DNA of 45,968 nt from Legionella_A sp049239925 (GTDB lineage: Bacteria > Pseudomonadota > Gammaproteobacteria > Legionellales > Legionellaceae). The stretch covers positions 1-45,968 of the forward strand of contig JBMLTO010000100.1 of NCBI GenBank assembly GCA_049239925.1, written 5' to 3'. The position numbers were made by a program, and so were the translations under genes. The notes beneath the pieces were generated by a model that did not search any database, was not told the origin of the DNA, and saw only the letters and a list, made by a program, of their open reading frames with translations. This document shows, piece after piece, positions 1 through 9,302 of the stretch. How positions within the stretch are numbered: position 1 is the first letter of the stretch; each line of letters starts with the position of its first letter.

Positions 1-426
1 CTGATGTAACGAAGATAACGCACGAGCCAGGTCATCGGGATAATCCTGAGCGGCAGTCATCGTAAAATTCTCTTGAGTCAAGATGCCTGCTTCATGTAAC
101 GACGATAACGAGCGAGCCAGTCTATCGGGCTTGGCATGGTCAGCCAAGAGAGTGACATTATTCTGGCTATAGATTCGGTTTTTTTGTAGTAAACTTGCAG
201 CATTGATTAATGGTTTAAATCGGTCTTGACTGGTTGCAAGCCCACCAAACCAAAAGCGGTTCCACCACCAAGAAGACAGGTAAGTCTGAACAAAGACGTG
301 AGGGGATGGTGGTTGTGGCTGATTAAACAGTCGACCCAAGTCGGTGAATCGAAATAAATATTTGAACCAACTGTTATTCCATCCCGTTCTCATTTCTGCA
401 ATGATGGAGTCGAAGGGACCTGGCAT
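1..426 (-). CDS. Helical 30-residue-repeat protein, 5' part only (runs off left edge)
   Basis: An open frame on the minus strand starts with ATG at 426-424 and stays open to base 1, so 142 residues are visible and the C-terminus is missing. An AGGA-like ribosome site lies upstream of the ATG on the minus strand. The N-terminal 65 residues (MPGPFDSIIAEMRTGWNNSW and following) are rich in Trp, Phe and Leu. From about residue 70 the protein becomes a tandem helical repeat. The units LARSLSSLHEAGILTQENF (103-121) and LARALSSLHQ (133-142) are in register with a period of 30 residues (90 bases), and a more divergent unit precedes them. From memory, repeats of the style LxxAGILTQxNF occur in large Legionellales proteins of unknown function; this could not be checked. 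No enzymatic motif is visible in the part present. A role as a host-directed or scaffold repeat protein is inference only. Confidence 0.7.
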   Translation of the reverse strand, partial: MPGPFDSIIAEMRTGWNNSWFKYLFRFTDLGRLFNQPQPPSPHVFVQTYLSSWWWNRFWFGGLATSQDRFKPLINAASLLQKNRIYSQNNVTLLADHAKPDRLARSLSSLHEAGILTQENFTMTAAQDYPDDLARALSSLHQ

Positions 427-720
427 GTTGATGAGTCCTGCTAATTTTTTGCGCTATTTTAGGTTTTATAGTTTATTTTGTCAACAGGGTTTGTTCGCCT
501 GCAAGCTGGGCGCATTGCATCACATTAAAGGTAACCCGCAATTGTGGAGTAAAACGATGGCAAAACCCTATGAGAAACGGATTGATTGGCAACGGTTTCT
601 CTAGATGTCATGTGGGTCAAATAAGTATTTTTCAACGTCTGAAAATCAGCTTGATTGACACAAATGCTCAAAAGAAAGCATCAATTCTTTGTTCGATCCG
701 CTCACTTTAGCTGCCTAGAA

Positions 721-760
721 AGTCCTTCGAGACGCGTGCTACGCACGATCCTCAGGGCTA
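721..760. repeat. Short palindromic interspersed-type repeat
   Basis: The block reads AGTCCTTCGAGACG, then an inner hairpin CGTG-CTACG-CACG, then ATCCTCAGGGCT. The outer arms pair imperfectly. This CCTTCGAGACG...CTCAGGG style resembles small palindromic repeats dispersed through many bacterial genomes. It lies at the edge of the decayed transposase remnant. Only one clear copy is visible in this window, so its repeat status is by resemblance. Confidence 0.4.
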
Positions 761-769
761 GATCCTAAA

Positions 770-1090
770 TAAAAAACATCAAGACTATTTTTTCTTTCGT
801 TGAGCCAAGTAGGAAAGTAAGATTCTTTAAAAATTGCTTGTGAACAGCATGATTGTTTTCTTTGTTTTTAGGATGTCATGAAGAACGATAGAGCGACCCC
901 TTACAGAAAGACTTGTCCTTAATAAATAAAGGGTTATAGTGGGATTGATACAGCTCCAATCAACGTGTATCCAAGGACTCATCCAGCGAGGAATTAATCG
1001 TGTTTTTATGAACAAAAGGTAATTCTTTTTGGGTTTCTTTATGTAATAATTTCATCTGCTGCATGGTGTCGATCTCGTAATGTATCAAAA
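770..1090 (-). pseudogene. Decayed IS4-type transposase fragment
   Basis: On the minus strand the frame from 1015 to 827 encodes WIHVDWSCINPTITLYLL and then TSLSVRGRSIVLHD. This matches the region around the first catalytic Asp (VDWS) of IS4-type transposases. The family sequence continues in other frames. Downstream, HPKNKENNHAVHKQFLKNL is readable at about 765-870. Upstream, LLHKETQKELPFVHK is readable at about 1020-1080. At least two frameshifts and the loss of both ends show that it is dead. The 62-residue open stretch should not be annotated as an independent gene. Confidence 0.72.
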
Positions 1091-1173
1091 TGCTAATCAC
1101 CAGGCACATTCAATTTTTTTAGCATTATCTTTTCAATGCCTTAAGCTAAACTCTCAGGAACAAGTTGCACGTA

Positions 1174-1204
1174 GGCGGGAGAATGAATTGTCAACATGCC
1201 CTAA
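1174..1204 (-). mobile_element. Solo end of an IS5-like or MITE element (site A)
   Basis: GGCGGGAGAAT followed by GAATTGTCAACATGCC is the inverse of the terminal sequence GGCGTGTTGACAATT...CTCCCGCC found at three other places in the window. It abuts CTAA (1201-1204), a YTAR-type target. It lies 32 bases before the start of the phosphoglycerate-mutase-like gene and may have displaced the native promoter of that gene and recJ. Confidence 0.6.
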
Positions 1205-1235
1205 AGGTAATACTTTTTTAATCTTATAACAGTAG

Positions 1236-2060
1236 ATGAAGATGGACATAATTATTGATGCTGAGTTAGCCATTCCACCTAAAGATTGTTTGCGTCTAGC
1301 CAATCATCACGATATACATATAAACCTGCTAATAGCTTTAAGCTATCATGCTGATCAAATCCCATTAGCAGATTTATTGCGACAATGCCATGCTCTGCCA
1401 GGTGAGTGGTTGCTAGTATCTCCAATTCATTGGCAAGTCACCCATAATGATGCAATGATTGTTGCTTGTGAGCAGCAGCTTCAGTTAAGTGAAAGGGAAG
1501 CACGTTTATGGTTTGACGTATTTGCAGCGTATGTAGCGCATGAACACATGACTGTAGTCTTTCATCATCCGTACTTATGGTTGTTACGAGTGACCGATAA
1601 GCCTAAGATCACGGCTAAGCCTGTGTATCATTTGATCGGTGCATCCTTATCCAGAGAGATTGAATGTATCGATAGAAGTCATTATTGGCAACGATTGATG
1701 ACCGAAGTGCAAATGTTGTTTAGTGCGCATCCATTAAATACAGCCCGCCAACCATACCCAATAAATGGGGTGTGGTTGTGGGGAAATGGTGAATTGTCCC
1801 TATCAACTAGAACAATAATCACTGATAAAAACTTGATAAACTTAGCCAGACTTGTATCTCATAAGGTTCAGTTTTATCATGACGATAATAAATTTTCTTG
1901 TGATGATATTTTATTGTTACAATCAGTTACATCCGATCAATTAAAAGGTTTGAGAACTAGTTTGCATAAACAAAATGTTTGTTGGTATTGGAATAATATA
2001 GCATATAGCTGTAAACGCTTAGGATGGTTTTCAAGATTATGGAGAGCCTTGTGCAAATAA
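1236..2060 (+). CDS. Phosphoglycerate-mutase-like protein next to recJ
   Basis: This 274-residue protein belongs to the COG4255-like group, often labelled cofactor-independent phosphoglycerate mutase, that commonly sits immediately upstream of recJ in gammaproteobacteria. The main marker is PINGVWLWGNG near residue 185, equivalent to the family motif NS-x-WLWGGG. An N-terminal segment resembles DWLLVSPIHW-type family sequence (GEWLLVSPIHWQV at about residue 62). The metal-binding residues of true iPGM were not seen, so mutase activity is doubtful and the name is historical. Its 3' end overlaps the likely recJ start by 10 bases, indicating translational coupling. The start at 1236 has a weak ribosome site; ATG at 1242 is an alternative. 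A mobile-element end lies just upstream. Confidence 0.75.
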   Translation: MKMDIIIDAELAIPPKDCLRLANHHDIHINLLIALSYHADQIPLADLLRQCHALPGEWLLVSPIHWQVTHNDAMIVACEQQLQLSEREARLWFDVFAAYVAHEHMTVVFHHPYLWLLRVTDKPKITAKPVYHLIGASLSREIECIDRSHYWQRLMTEVQMLFSAHPLNTARQPYPINGVWLWGNGELSLSTRTIITDKNLINLARLVSHKVQFYHDDNKFSCDDILLLQSVTSDQLKGLRTSLHKQNVCWYWNNIAYSCKRLGWFSRLWRALCK

Positions 2061-3787
2061 AGCCTCGTCCGATACCAGTCGTTCCACCTTGTTTACATCA
2101 TTTGCACCCTGTTCTTCAGCGGGTGTATGCGAGTCGTGGCATTGTTAATCAGAGTCAGTTAGATAAAAGAGTACAAACACTATTACCATTTAATCAGTTG
2201 ACTGATATTGATAAAGCCGTTCAACGGTTAGAACTTGCCTTGCAAAAAAATGAGCGCCTATTGATCGTAGGTGATTTTGATGCTGATGGCGCTACCTCTA
2301 CTGCTCTTGCTATTTCAGCGTTGAGAGTTATGGGCGCGAAGCAGGTTGACTTTTTAGTACCGAATCGTTTTGAGTTTGGATATGGTTTAACACCTGGTCT
2401 CGTAGGAGTTGCTAGCAAATGGCAGCCTAATTTAATTATTACCGTTGACAATGGTATATCGAGTATTGATGGGGTTGCTGCAGCAAAGCAAGTAGGTATA
2501 GATGTATTAATTACTGATCATCATTTACCTGGGCTGACATTGCCTGATGCTTGCGCTATCGTCAATCCAAATCAATTCAATGATAAATTTTTAAGTAAAT
2601 CAATCGCTGGTGTTGGTGTCATTTTTTATGTCATGCTTGCTCTTCGTCGTCATTTGGCAACACGAGGTTGGTTTATTCAGCAAGGTATTGCTGAGCCAAA
2701 TATGGCACAATTTTTAGATTTGGTGGCTTTGGGAACAGTCGCCGATGTTGTCAGTTTAGATCAAAACAATCGTATTTTAGTGAATCAAGGTTTAGCCCGT
2801 ATGCGTCAAGGATTATGTCGACCTGGTATACGAGCACTCATTGAAGTTGCTGGGCGTCGTTGTGAGCAATTGCGCGAGAGCGATTTGGGCTTTGCTATCG
2901 CACCAAGACTCAACGCTGCAGGAAGGCTTGATGATATGTCTTTGGGGATTGATTGTCTTCTAGCGTCCAATTTTGAACAAGCAAAGGTTTTGGCTCAGCA
3001 CCTTGACGACTTAAATATTGAACGTCGAAAGATAGAAACCGACATGAAGGAAAAAGCAATCGCTATCTTGGATAAACTCTTTGAGCAGGTTAATAGCGGT
3101 GAAAATCAACTTCCTATTGGTTTATGTCTGGTAGATAAAAGTTGGCATCAAGGCGTTATCGGTATCCTCGCTGGGCGGCTGAAAGATAAATATCACCGCC
3201 CAGTCATTGCTTTTGCAATGGTTAATGAACAAGAAATGAAGGGATCGGCAAGATCGATACCCGGCTTAAACATTCGTGATGTATTAGCAACCATAGATAA
3301 AGACTATCCTGGATTGATTACAAAGTTCGGTGGCCATGCAATGGCTGCTGGTCTTAGTTTGTCAGTTGCTGCTTTTGAGCAATTTAAACAAGCTTTTGTT
3401 AATGAAGTTGGCAAACATATAGATTTGTCACAATGCTCTGGTGAAATTCTTAGTGATGGATCATTGCAACAAGATGAGTTTACCTTGGAGCTGACCTCTA
3501 TTTTGCATAGTGCTGGCCCATGGGGACAACAGTTTTCTGAGCCTTTATTCGACAATGTTTTTGAGGTTTTGGATCAACGAATAGTCGGTCAAAATCATCT
3601 AAAGCTAACAATTGTCCATGAACAAGGTGGGGAGCCTTTAGATGCGATTGCTTTCAATATCGATACCAAGTTATGGCCTAATCATCGCGCTCGTTATATT
3701 CATGCGGCATTTAAATTAGATATGAATCATTATCGTGGTCGCACAACGCTGCAATTACTGATTCTATCGATGTCTGTCGTTGAGTGA
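2051..3787 (+). CDS. recJ: Single-stranded-DNA-specific exonuclease RecJ
   Basis: RecJ degrades single-stranded DNA 5' to 3' in RecF-pathway recombination, mismatch repair and base excision repair. The DHH-phosphoesterase motifs are visible: GDFDADGATST at about residues 74-84, DNGIS at about 130, TDHHLPG at about 155-161, and the C-terminal DHHA1-type motif FGGHAMAAGLS near residue 430. The length of 578 residues matches E. coli RecJ (577). The start is a judgement: GTG at 2051 has GGAG six bases upstream and gives MQIKPRPIP, aligning with the family N-terminus. ATG at 2039 and ATG at 2024 are in frame but extend into the preceding gene without a better ribosome site. recJ overlaps that gene and is probably co-transcribed with it. 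Confidence 0.93.
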   Translation: MQIKPRPIPVVPPCLHHLHPVLQRVYASRGIVNQSQLDKRVQTLLPFNQLTDIDKAVQRLELALQKNERLLIVGDFDADGATSTALAISALRVMGAKQVDFLVPNRFEFGYGLTPGLVGVASKWQPNLIITVDNGISSIDGVAAAKQVGIDVLITDHHLPGLTLPDACAIVNPNQFNDKFLSKSIAGVGVIFYVMLALRRHLATRGWFIQQGIAEPNMAQFLDLVALGTVADVVSLDQNNRILVNQGLARMRQGLCRPGIRALIEVAGRRCEQLRESDLGFAIAPRLNAAGRLDDMSLGIDCLLASNFEQAKVLAQHLDDLNIERRKIETDMKEKAIAILDKLFEQVNSGENQLPIGLCLVDKSWHQGVIGILAGRLKDKYHRPVIAFAMVNEQEMKGSARSIPGLNIRDVLATIDKDYPGLITKFGGHAMAAGLSLSVAAFEQFKQAFVNEVGKHIDLSQCSGEILSDGSLQQDEFTLELTSILHSAGPWGQQFSEPLFDNVFEVLDQRIVGQNHLKLTIVHEQGGEPLDAIAFNIDTKLWPNHRARYIHAAFKLDMNHYRGRTTLQLLILSMSVVE

Positions 3788-3839
3788 GCTGGATGTTGAT
3801 GACATCAATAGAATACATAGGTTTAATTAGTTAGGATAA

Positions 3840-4349
3840 ATGATGAATAAATTAACTAAAAGTATTAGCAATATTATTTTCATGGGAAGATGGTTACAGG
3901 CTCCATTATACATAGGCTTATTGTTTATTCTGAGTGCTTATGTATACCGTTTTATCGTAGAATTATTTCATCTAATGATTCATATCAATTCTGCCGATAA
4001 TACTGAAATTATGCTTGGAGTTCTGGACTTAATCGACGTTGTGATGATAGCTAATTTGTTGATTATGGTGATTATGGGGGGATACGAAACATTTGTGTCT
4101 CGATTAAATTTAGAGACCCATCCCGATCAACCGGAATGGCTCGATCATATTGATGCTGGCGCAATGAAAATTAAATTAGCTTTAGCGTTGATTGGCATTT
4201 CTTCGATCCATTTGTTACGGACATTCATTGATCCAAGTAAACATAGCCATGATGCCGTATTATGGCAAGTCATTATACACTGTACTTTGCTGATTTCAGC
4301 GTTAACGATAGCATATATCAATCGACTGTTAGCAAATACCGCTGAATGA
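3840..4349 (+). CDS. yqhA: YqhA/UPF0114 family inner-membrane protein
   Basis: This 169-residue membrane protein aligns along its length with E. coli YqhA (UPF0114, TIGR00645). It shares the GRWLQAPLYIGL opening, the MGGYETFVSRL motif after the second membrane helix, and ISSIHLLRTFID before the last helices. About four transmembrane segments are predicted, at roughly residues 20-42, 58-80, 110-130 and 140-160. The biochemical function of the family is not established. The start ATG ATG at 3840 follows AGTTAGGATAA, a good ribosome site. It is 52 bases downstream of recJ and could be read through from it. Confidence 0.9.
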   Translation: MMNKLTKSISNIIFMGRWLQAPLYIGLLFILSAYVYRFIVELFHLMIHINSADNTEIMLGVLDLIDVVMIANLLIMVIMGGYETFVSRLNLETHPDQPEWLDHIDAGAMKIKLALALIGISSIHLLRTFIDPSKHSHDAVLWQVIIHCTLLISALTIAYINRLLANTAE

Positions 4350-4460
4350 GAAAACGGAGCATTTGTTAGAAGGTAGCTGGTAATAAAAAAATCTGTACAA
4401 TTAAGAATCTTTTTGTTATTATGTTTAGTATAGGCAATCAGTAACGTTATTATTGAGGGT

Positions 4461-7400
4461 ATGCTGATGGGACGATTAGAGTATTTATACATTTTAATAA
4501 AAGAAGACTGGCGTATATCATCAGTAGTTAGTCAGATTAAATCTAATCTCTTGAATACTATTAGAAATACAGAACTCTTTTCCGATGAAATGGTTGATTA
4601 TTTTAAGGACGACTTACCGTTTGATATACTGCCGACTGATCCTAGCAATGTAGCTGCGATTAAAAAAATTATTAATGTTTTAGATCATACGGAGGCTACA
4701 TTCACTGCTATTGAAACGCTAAATTTAGACAATACGCAAAGTCAACTTGATTCTTGTTCGAATATAGTTCAGTTGGTTTATAATTCAACAAACGAGCTCT
4801 ACACAATTATTCGATTAATGAATCAGTGCAGTTCTGATATGCACCGTATACTCAGTCCTTATTTAAAAGATTTGCTACCAGCTTTGGCTCAAATGTCAGT
4901 TGGTTTAGAAAATGTTAGCCCACGCAACGCTCAACAGCAAAATTTATCTGATTTTTTATCAGATTTGAAAAATAATACTCAACAAGTTGGAGTCCACGCT
5001 ATTGCTCAAGGGGTTGGTTTTTTGCCTGCTAGAGATGCCTTACCCAGCAGCGGTATAAACAACTTAGCAAGTTTAGTTACTAAGCTGCCATATTATGTTG
5101 ATCAACTAGGCAATCTTATCCAATTATCTGTTGATCCAGCTTTAGTCCATACTTCACAAGCAACCGATGAGCAAAAGACAGTTTTGTTTCAAATGATGGA
5201 AGCAAAAGCGCAAGCAGCAAAGAAAAATTTTGCTAGCTTAATTGAGCATGATTATTTTTTAACAATGCTTCCAGGTTACATTAATACACTGAAGACTATC
5301 TATTATTGCAGTCTTGATTTAATTACTGTTGCTGCGCCATTGACTAAACAGGCTTATCTCGATGGACAATTAGTATTAAATAAAATACGTCATGAGATTA
5401 TTCCACCGCTGGTGGTTGAAGTAGAAAATTTAGAAGAGTCGATGGGCTTGAGGCAAGGATTATTGACGAAACCGTTATTGGCTCATTTGGATAATTATTT
5501 TTCTACGTTGGCTAACCAAGTCAGCAAATTAGCTGCTGCTGCCGGCGCTTTAGAGTATACACGCAAAGTTTCTGAACGCACTTTAAAAGAATGGATTTTG
5601 GGCGATACTAAAGCTAATGTTGATGAGATCTTTATTGTCGATGCTAACTTCACTCAGTTGCAAGATGATCAATTTAATTCTTGTATTGGCCAAGCAAGGT
5701 TAGCTAGGTTGAAAGCAATTAAAGCCCAGATCAGTGATTTCTCTGTGGATAAGGATGATGTGAGTCCATGTACGGCTAAAGAGCATGCGGCTCAACAATT
5801 TTTTGATAAAATTAACAGCTACAGCCTTCTGTATCAAGCCAGTTGCAAATTTAGTGTAGCCAATCTCTCATCAGCCGATAAGACCTTATTGGCGGCGAAC
5901 TATAAACGGTTCCAATCGCACGTTGCGGCACAGAATCCAGCTCTCGATAAGTTAATTGTTGCTTGTTTAAGTAAGAAAAATACAAACATATTCTTATCTT
6001 GGTATAACGATTATAGTGAATTTATGAGTGGTGGCAATTCGTTTACTGCTATCATGCGTTGTAAAGATTCGATTATCTGCGATGTTAAGCAAGCAACAGC
6101 TCAAGAGCATTTTCGTGCTAGGATGATCAAGCGGTCCTTAGCAGCTGTTCAACTCGTAGAACCCTCAGTCTCTGCTGATCTACCTTTATCGGTTGCACCC
6201 TATGTCAACCCGTCTTATTTGGATGAAGCTGATTGTTCTTTGCAGGAATGCTTGCGACAGCGTATAGATGTACGAGACCATATAGAAGAACTCATAAAAA
6301 GTGATAGTAAACGCTCTCTATTTTTTAGGCATCTCAGCGCCTTGGGGCATCAAATGAGTCTATCTAGTTTTCCAGAGCCTAGTAAGGGCTTTTTGCGCGA
6401 TGTTTATCGTTCAATACAATCGCATATCATCTTGCTGAACGCTGAACAGAATAATGCAATTGTAAATTCTTTGAATACACAGCCTGAAGGCAATGAAACG
6501 TGTACTATTGTTAATCTATTGTTTCTGGATTCAGTGCTCGAGGACCACTTAAAGCAGCAAATAGAACAATGTGAACGTATCGATGTTCTGTTATCCCAGA
6601 AAATTAAAAAGCTACAGGCTCGCGAAGTGAACAGCTTGCCACTCGAAGTTATGGATGATCGCACTCTTTTTGGACAGTTAAAGCAGCTGGGCCTTGGAGA
6701 GCAAATTAATCAGTTTATAGCGAATAGATTTTTACCTTTTCTTGAAGAGCATCTTGAGCCGGCTATTTATAAGCAGATTTCTTTAGAGAATCAAAGGTTA
6801 CCATTCAACAATGTGCATAAAGACATATCAAATGTTGCGATGTATAAAAATCTGCTGAATGCATTTCATTATCTTGCCGTGTTTTTTCATAAACTCGAGG
6901 CTATAAACCCAGAAGAGCACACAAGGTTTATTAGCAGAACGATATTTTTATATAACTTTATGATGCCGCTGCTCAATGAGTACAGCATGGCTGTCGATAA
7001 ATTGTATCGAGCAGCTCAAACGCCTGGTTTGCAAAATATTATTAAAGAAGGTTTGCAGGTCATGGAGCCATTGAAAAATATACCCTTGTTAGGTAATTAC
7101 TTTGAGCGTATCAACACACCATCAGTAACGATTGCGACATTTAATGCTATTGAACTATGGCAGTCAGAACATGCGCTGGTTAATCGTGTACTAGCAAGCG
7201 GTAGCAACCGTTTCGATGCTCATCCAGCGGCAGTTATTGTCGCAAATGAAGTCATTGTTGAAGAGCAGCACCAACAGCCTGTAGAGAACTATATACAAAA
7301 AATTGCGCAACAATTGTATGATATTCCCCTTAAATTACGTGCCATTAATCCACAATGCGATTCACTAAATGAATTAACAGCTGCGGATCGACAGAAAATT

Positions 7401-9302
7401 GAGAAATTAGTACAAGTTCTCTCAGGCTTATTAGGTTATAGCAAGGATTTAGGATATGGACCTGCATCATTGAAAGCGATCCTCCTTGCTGTCAATGATG
7501 TTAATTTGCAACTAGAGACTATTGGCAAAGAAAGTCGCAGTTTAGTAATGGCTAGGTTGGGTGAAATTTCTAATAAATTGACTATTGACTTACTATCTTT
7601 GGCTGATACTGCTGAATTCGAGCTAGGCTTTAAACGTGAAGGATTATCACATAGGTTAAAAACAGAATTAGATAACATCTATGATATTTTTATCGATGAG
7701 CTTCCATTCGAACGCAGACAAGATGCTTTAAAAGCACGTTTAGAGTTACATAGTAGTGTAAAACGTCGTGATCTAGAGCACTCTCGCTTGATTAATATTC
7801 TCAACAGGACGGATATACAACCGTTAGAAGACATACTTTTTGGTAAAGAATTACCGGTTGAAATAGTGAATGTAACACAACAATTTAATGAAATAATTGA
7901 TCGGTTATCAGCTGACAATATCCCTTTCATTAATGAAAAAAGTAATTTTATTGATTTATACAGGCGTTTCCAATCTTATCTAGTTGATCAACCAGGTTGT
8001 GCTTATTTTGAGCAAGACTTTTTAGATAATATCGACAATGAAGACGATTTCGCTGTGGCTGTCGAGCAGATTGAATATCAATTAATTCCGACCATAGAAG
8101 ATAAATTGCAATGGTTCTATCAAGAGGCTTTCGAAAACTATTTCGGTGATTTTAGTGATGAAGTCAATATTTATCGAGACAGATTTCTATTATGTTATCA
8201 ATCATTACAGCCTTATTTAGAATATATCGACAATACATTTGATCAAAAGTATTTTTTAAGAGACTTACAAACATCAGATGATTTCATAGCTGCAGCTGGA
8301 TCTATTTTACAGATCTACCCTAAACTGATGGAATTGCTTGAAGCAAAAAAACAAGAAAAAAATTTACAAATGGCACAATGTCAGCAACGGATAGAACAAA
8401 TGGATCAAGACTATTTGAATCAGCAAGAGCTGGTTACAAAGCAAGTTAATTTGTATAAGGAAATTGTCTATAACGAAGCTTTAGCCACCAAAATGGCTGA
8501 TGATCTTGATCTAAACTATGGTGTATTTGGTGAGTTTGCACTGAAAAAACTAAAGTTAGCTATTGATTTGGAGAAATCTACAATTCTTGCTGAGATTACT
8601 CTGGACAGTCCTGATATAGAAAGTGAGATTGTGAGGCGGGTAGGTGAATTTTCGTTGCACCGTTCATTTGATGCGGCTTATCGTAAATTGAATAATGCTT
8701 TAATTTCACTAAACGAACAAATAGATTTTCTTGAGATTAATAAAAATGATCTTAACCCCTGTGCAATCGAGTGGTTTAATATACTTGAACGCGCTAAACA
8801 GAACTTATTGAATCCACATAACTATCCAGCGCAGGTTAGTTTGCATGAGCTTAATGAGCATGCACAGCAATGTAAACAATTATTGAAACAGGGTAGGTTT
8901 TACCATAAATTAATCGATTTTCATGTTCATATAACGAGCATGATTGACTATTTAAAAAACTATCCATCAGAAACAAACAACGAAAAAATCAGTGAACTGA
9001 CTAGTTTGCGCAACCTATTATCATTTGATACAGAGATTCCTGCTTTGCAGCGCATCAATCGTGTGAAGAGCCGAATGTCTAGTAGTGAATGTCAGACTAT
9101 TTTAGAAAGAAGTTCTGATAATGTATTTATTTATTACTTAAGGAAATTGCTTTCTATGCTTGGGTTAAATTGGACAAATAAAGAAGAAAAAGCAATGATT
9201 GTTTTGAAAAATAGTCTGAATAATGTTGATGTTGTTGATTCTGTTGATACTCATGATGATGGATTTGAAGAACAATCAGACTCTATGCGGCCAACACATT
9301 AA
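4461..9302 (+). CDS. Unrecognised 1,613-residue helical protein with acidic C-terminus
   Basis: No family was recognised with confidence. The protein is almost entirely amphipathic helix, rich in Leu, Asn, Gln and Glu, with no signal peptide and no convincing membrane helix. A coiled-coil-like stretch lies at about residues 1290-1340 (LLEAKKQEKNLQMAQCQQRI and following). The tail is strongly acidic (DVVDSVDTHDDGFEEQSDSM), which resembles the Glu-rich C-terminal signals described for Legionella Dot/Icm substrates. The overall layout, including GLRQGLLTKPLLAHL near residue 330, recalls large Legionella proteins of the SidH/SdhA type, but this is memory-based and unverified. The start ATG at 4461 follows TTGAGGGT; ATG at 4467 is an alternative. 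The gene stands alone, with 111 bases before it and a mobile-element end 22 bases after its stop. Effector function is inference. Confidence 0.7.
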   Translation: MLMGRLEYLYILIKEDWRISSVVSQIKSNLLNTIRNTELFSDEMVDYFKDDLPFDILPTDPSNVAAIKKIINVLDHTEATFTAIETLNLDNTQSQLDSCSNIVQLVYNSTNELYTIIRLMNQCSSDMHRILSPYLKDLLPALAQMSVGLENVSPRNAQQQNLSDFLSDLKNNTQQVGVHAIAQGVGFLPARDALPSSGINNLASLVTKLPYYVDQLGNLIQLSVDPALVHTSQATDEQKTVLFQMMEAKAQAAKKNFASLIEHDYFLTMLPGYINTLKTIYYCSLDLITVAAPLTKQAYLDGQLVLNKIRHEIIPPLVVEVENLEESMGLRQGLLTKPLLAHLDNYFSTLANQVSKLAAAAGALEYTRKVSERTLKEWILGDTKANVDEIFIVDANFTQLQDDQFNSCIGQARLARLKAIKAQISDFSVDKDDVSPCTAKEHAAQQFFDKINSYSLLYQASCKFSVANLSSADKTLLAANYKRFQSHVAAQNPALDKLIVACLSKKNTNIFLSWYNDYSEFMSGGNSFTAIMRCKDSIICDVKQATAQEHFRARMIKRSLAAVQLVEPSVSADLPLSVAPYVNPSYLDEADCSLQECLRQRIDVRDHIEELIKSDSKRSLFFRHLSALGHQMSLSSFPEPSKGFLRDVYRSIQSHIILLNAEQNNAIVNSLNTQPEGNETCTIVNLLFLDSVLEDHLKQQIEQCERIDVLLSQKIKKLQAREVNSLPLEVMDDRTLFGQLKQLGLGEQINQFIANRFLPFLEEHLEPAIYKQISLENQRLPFNNVHKDISNVAMYKNLLNAFHYLAVFFHKLEAINPEEHTRFISRTIFLYNFMMPLLNEYSMAVDKLYRAAQTPGLQNIIKEGLQVMEPLKNIPLLGNYFERINTPSVTIATFNAIELWQSEHALVNRVLASGSNRFDAHPAAVIVANEVIVEEQHQQPVENYIQKIAQQLYDIPLKLRAINPQCDSLNELTAADRQKIEKLVQVLSGLLGYSKDLGYGPASLKAILLAVNDVNLQLETIGKESRSLVMARLGEISNKLTIDLLSLADTAEFELGFKREGLSHRLKTELDNIYDIFIDELPFERRQDALKARLELHSSVKRRDLEHSRLINILNRTDIQPLEDILFGKELPVEIVNVTQQFNEIIDRLSADNIPFINEKSNFIDLYRRFQSYLVDQPGCAYFEQDFLDNIDNEDDFAVAVEQIEYQLIPTIEDKLQWFYQEAFENYFGDFSDEVNIYRDRFLLCYQSLQPYLEYIDNTFDQKYFLRDLQTSDDFIAAAGSILQIYPKLMELLEAKKQEKNLQMAQCQQRIEQMDQDYLNQQELVTKQVNLYKEIVYNEALATKMADDLDLNYGVFGEFALKKLKLAIDLEKSTILAEITLDSPDIESEIVRRVGEFSLHRSFDAAYRKLNNALISLNEQIDFLEINKNDLNPCAIEWFNILERAKQNLLNPHNYPAQVSLHELNEHAQQCKQLLKQGRFYHKLIDFHVHITSMIDYLKNYPSETNNEKISELTSLRNLLSFDTEIPALQRINRVKSRMSSSECQTILERSSDNVFIYYLRKLLSMLGLNWTNKEEKAMIVLKNSLNNVDVVDSVDTHDDGFEEQSDSMRPTH

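Noticed and set aside
344..604. Plus-strand open frame of 86 codons
   Set aside because: It is antisense to the start of the minus-strand repeat protein, has no ribosome site and shows no family likeness.
827..1015. A stand-alone 62-residue minus-strand gene
   Set aside because: The sequence is a piece of an IS4-type transposase with family sequence continuing in other frames on both sides.
4350..4460. PmrA- or CpxR-type boxes upstream of the 1,613-residue gene
   Set aside because: Only a single CTTAA-like half site is present; no properly spaced pair was found here or before the giant gene.
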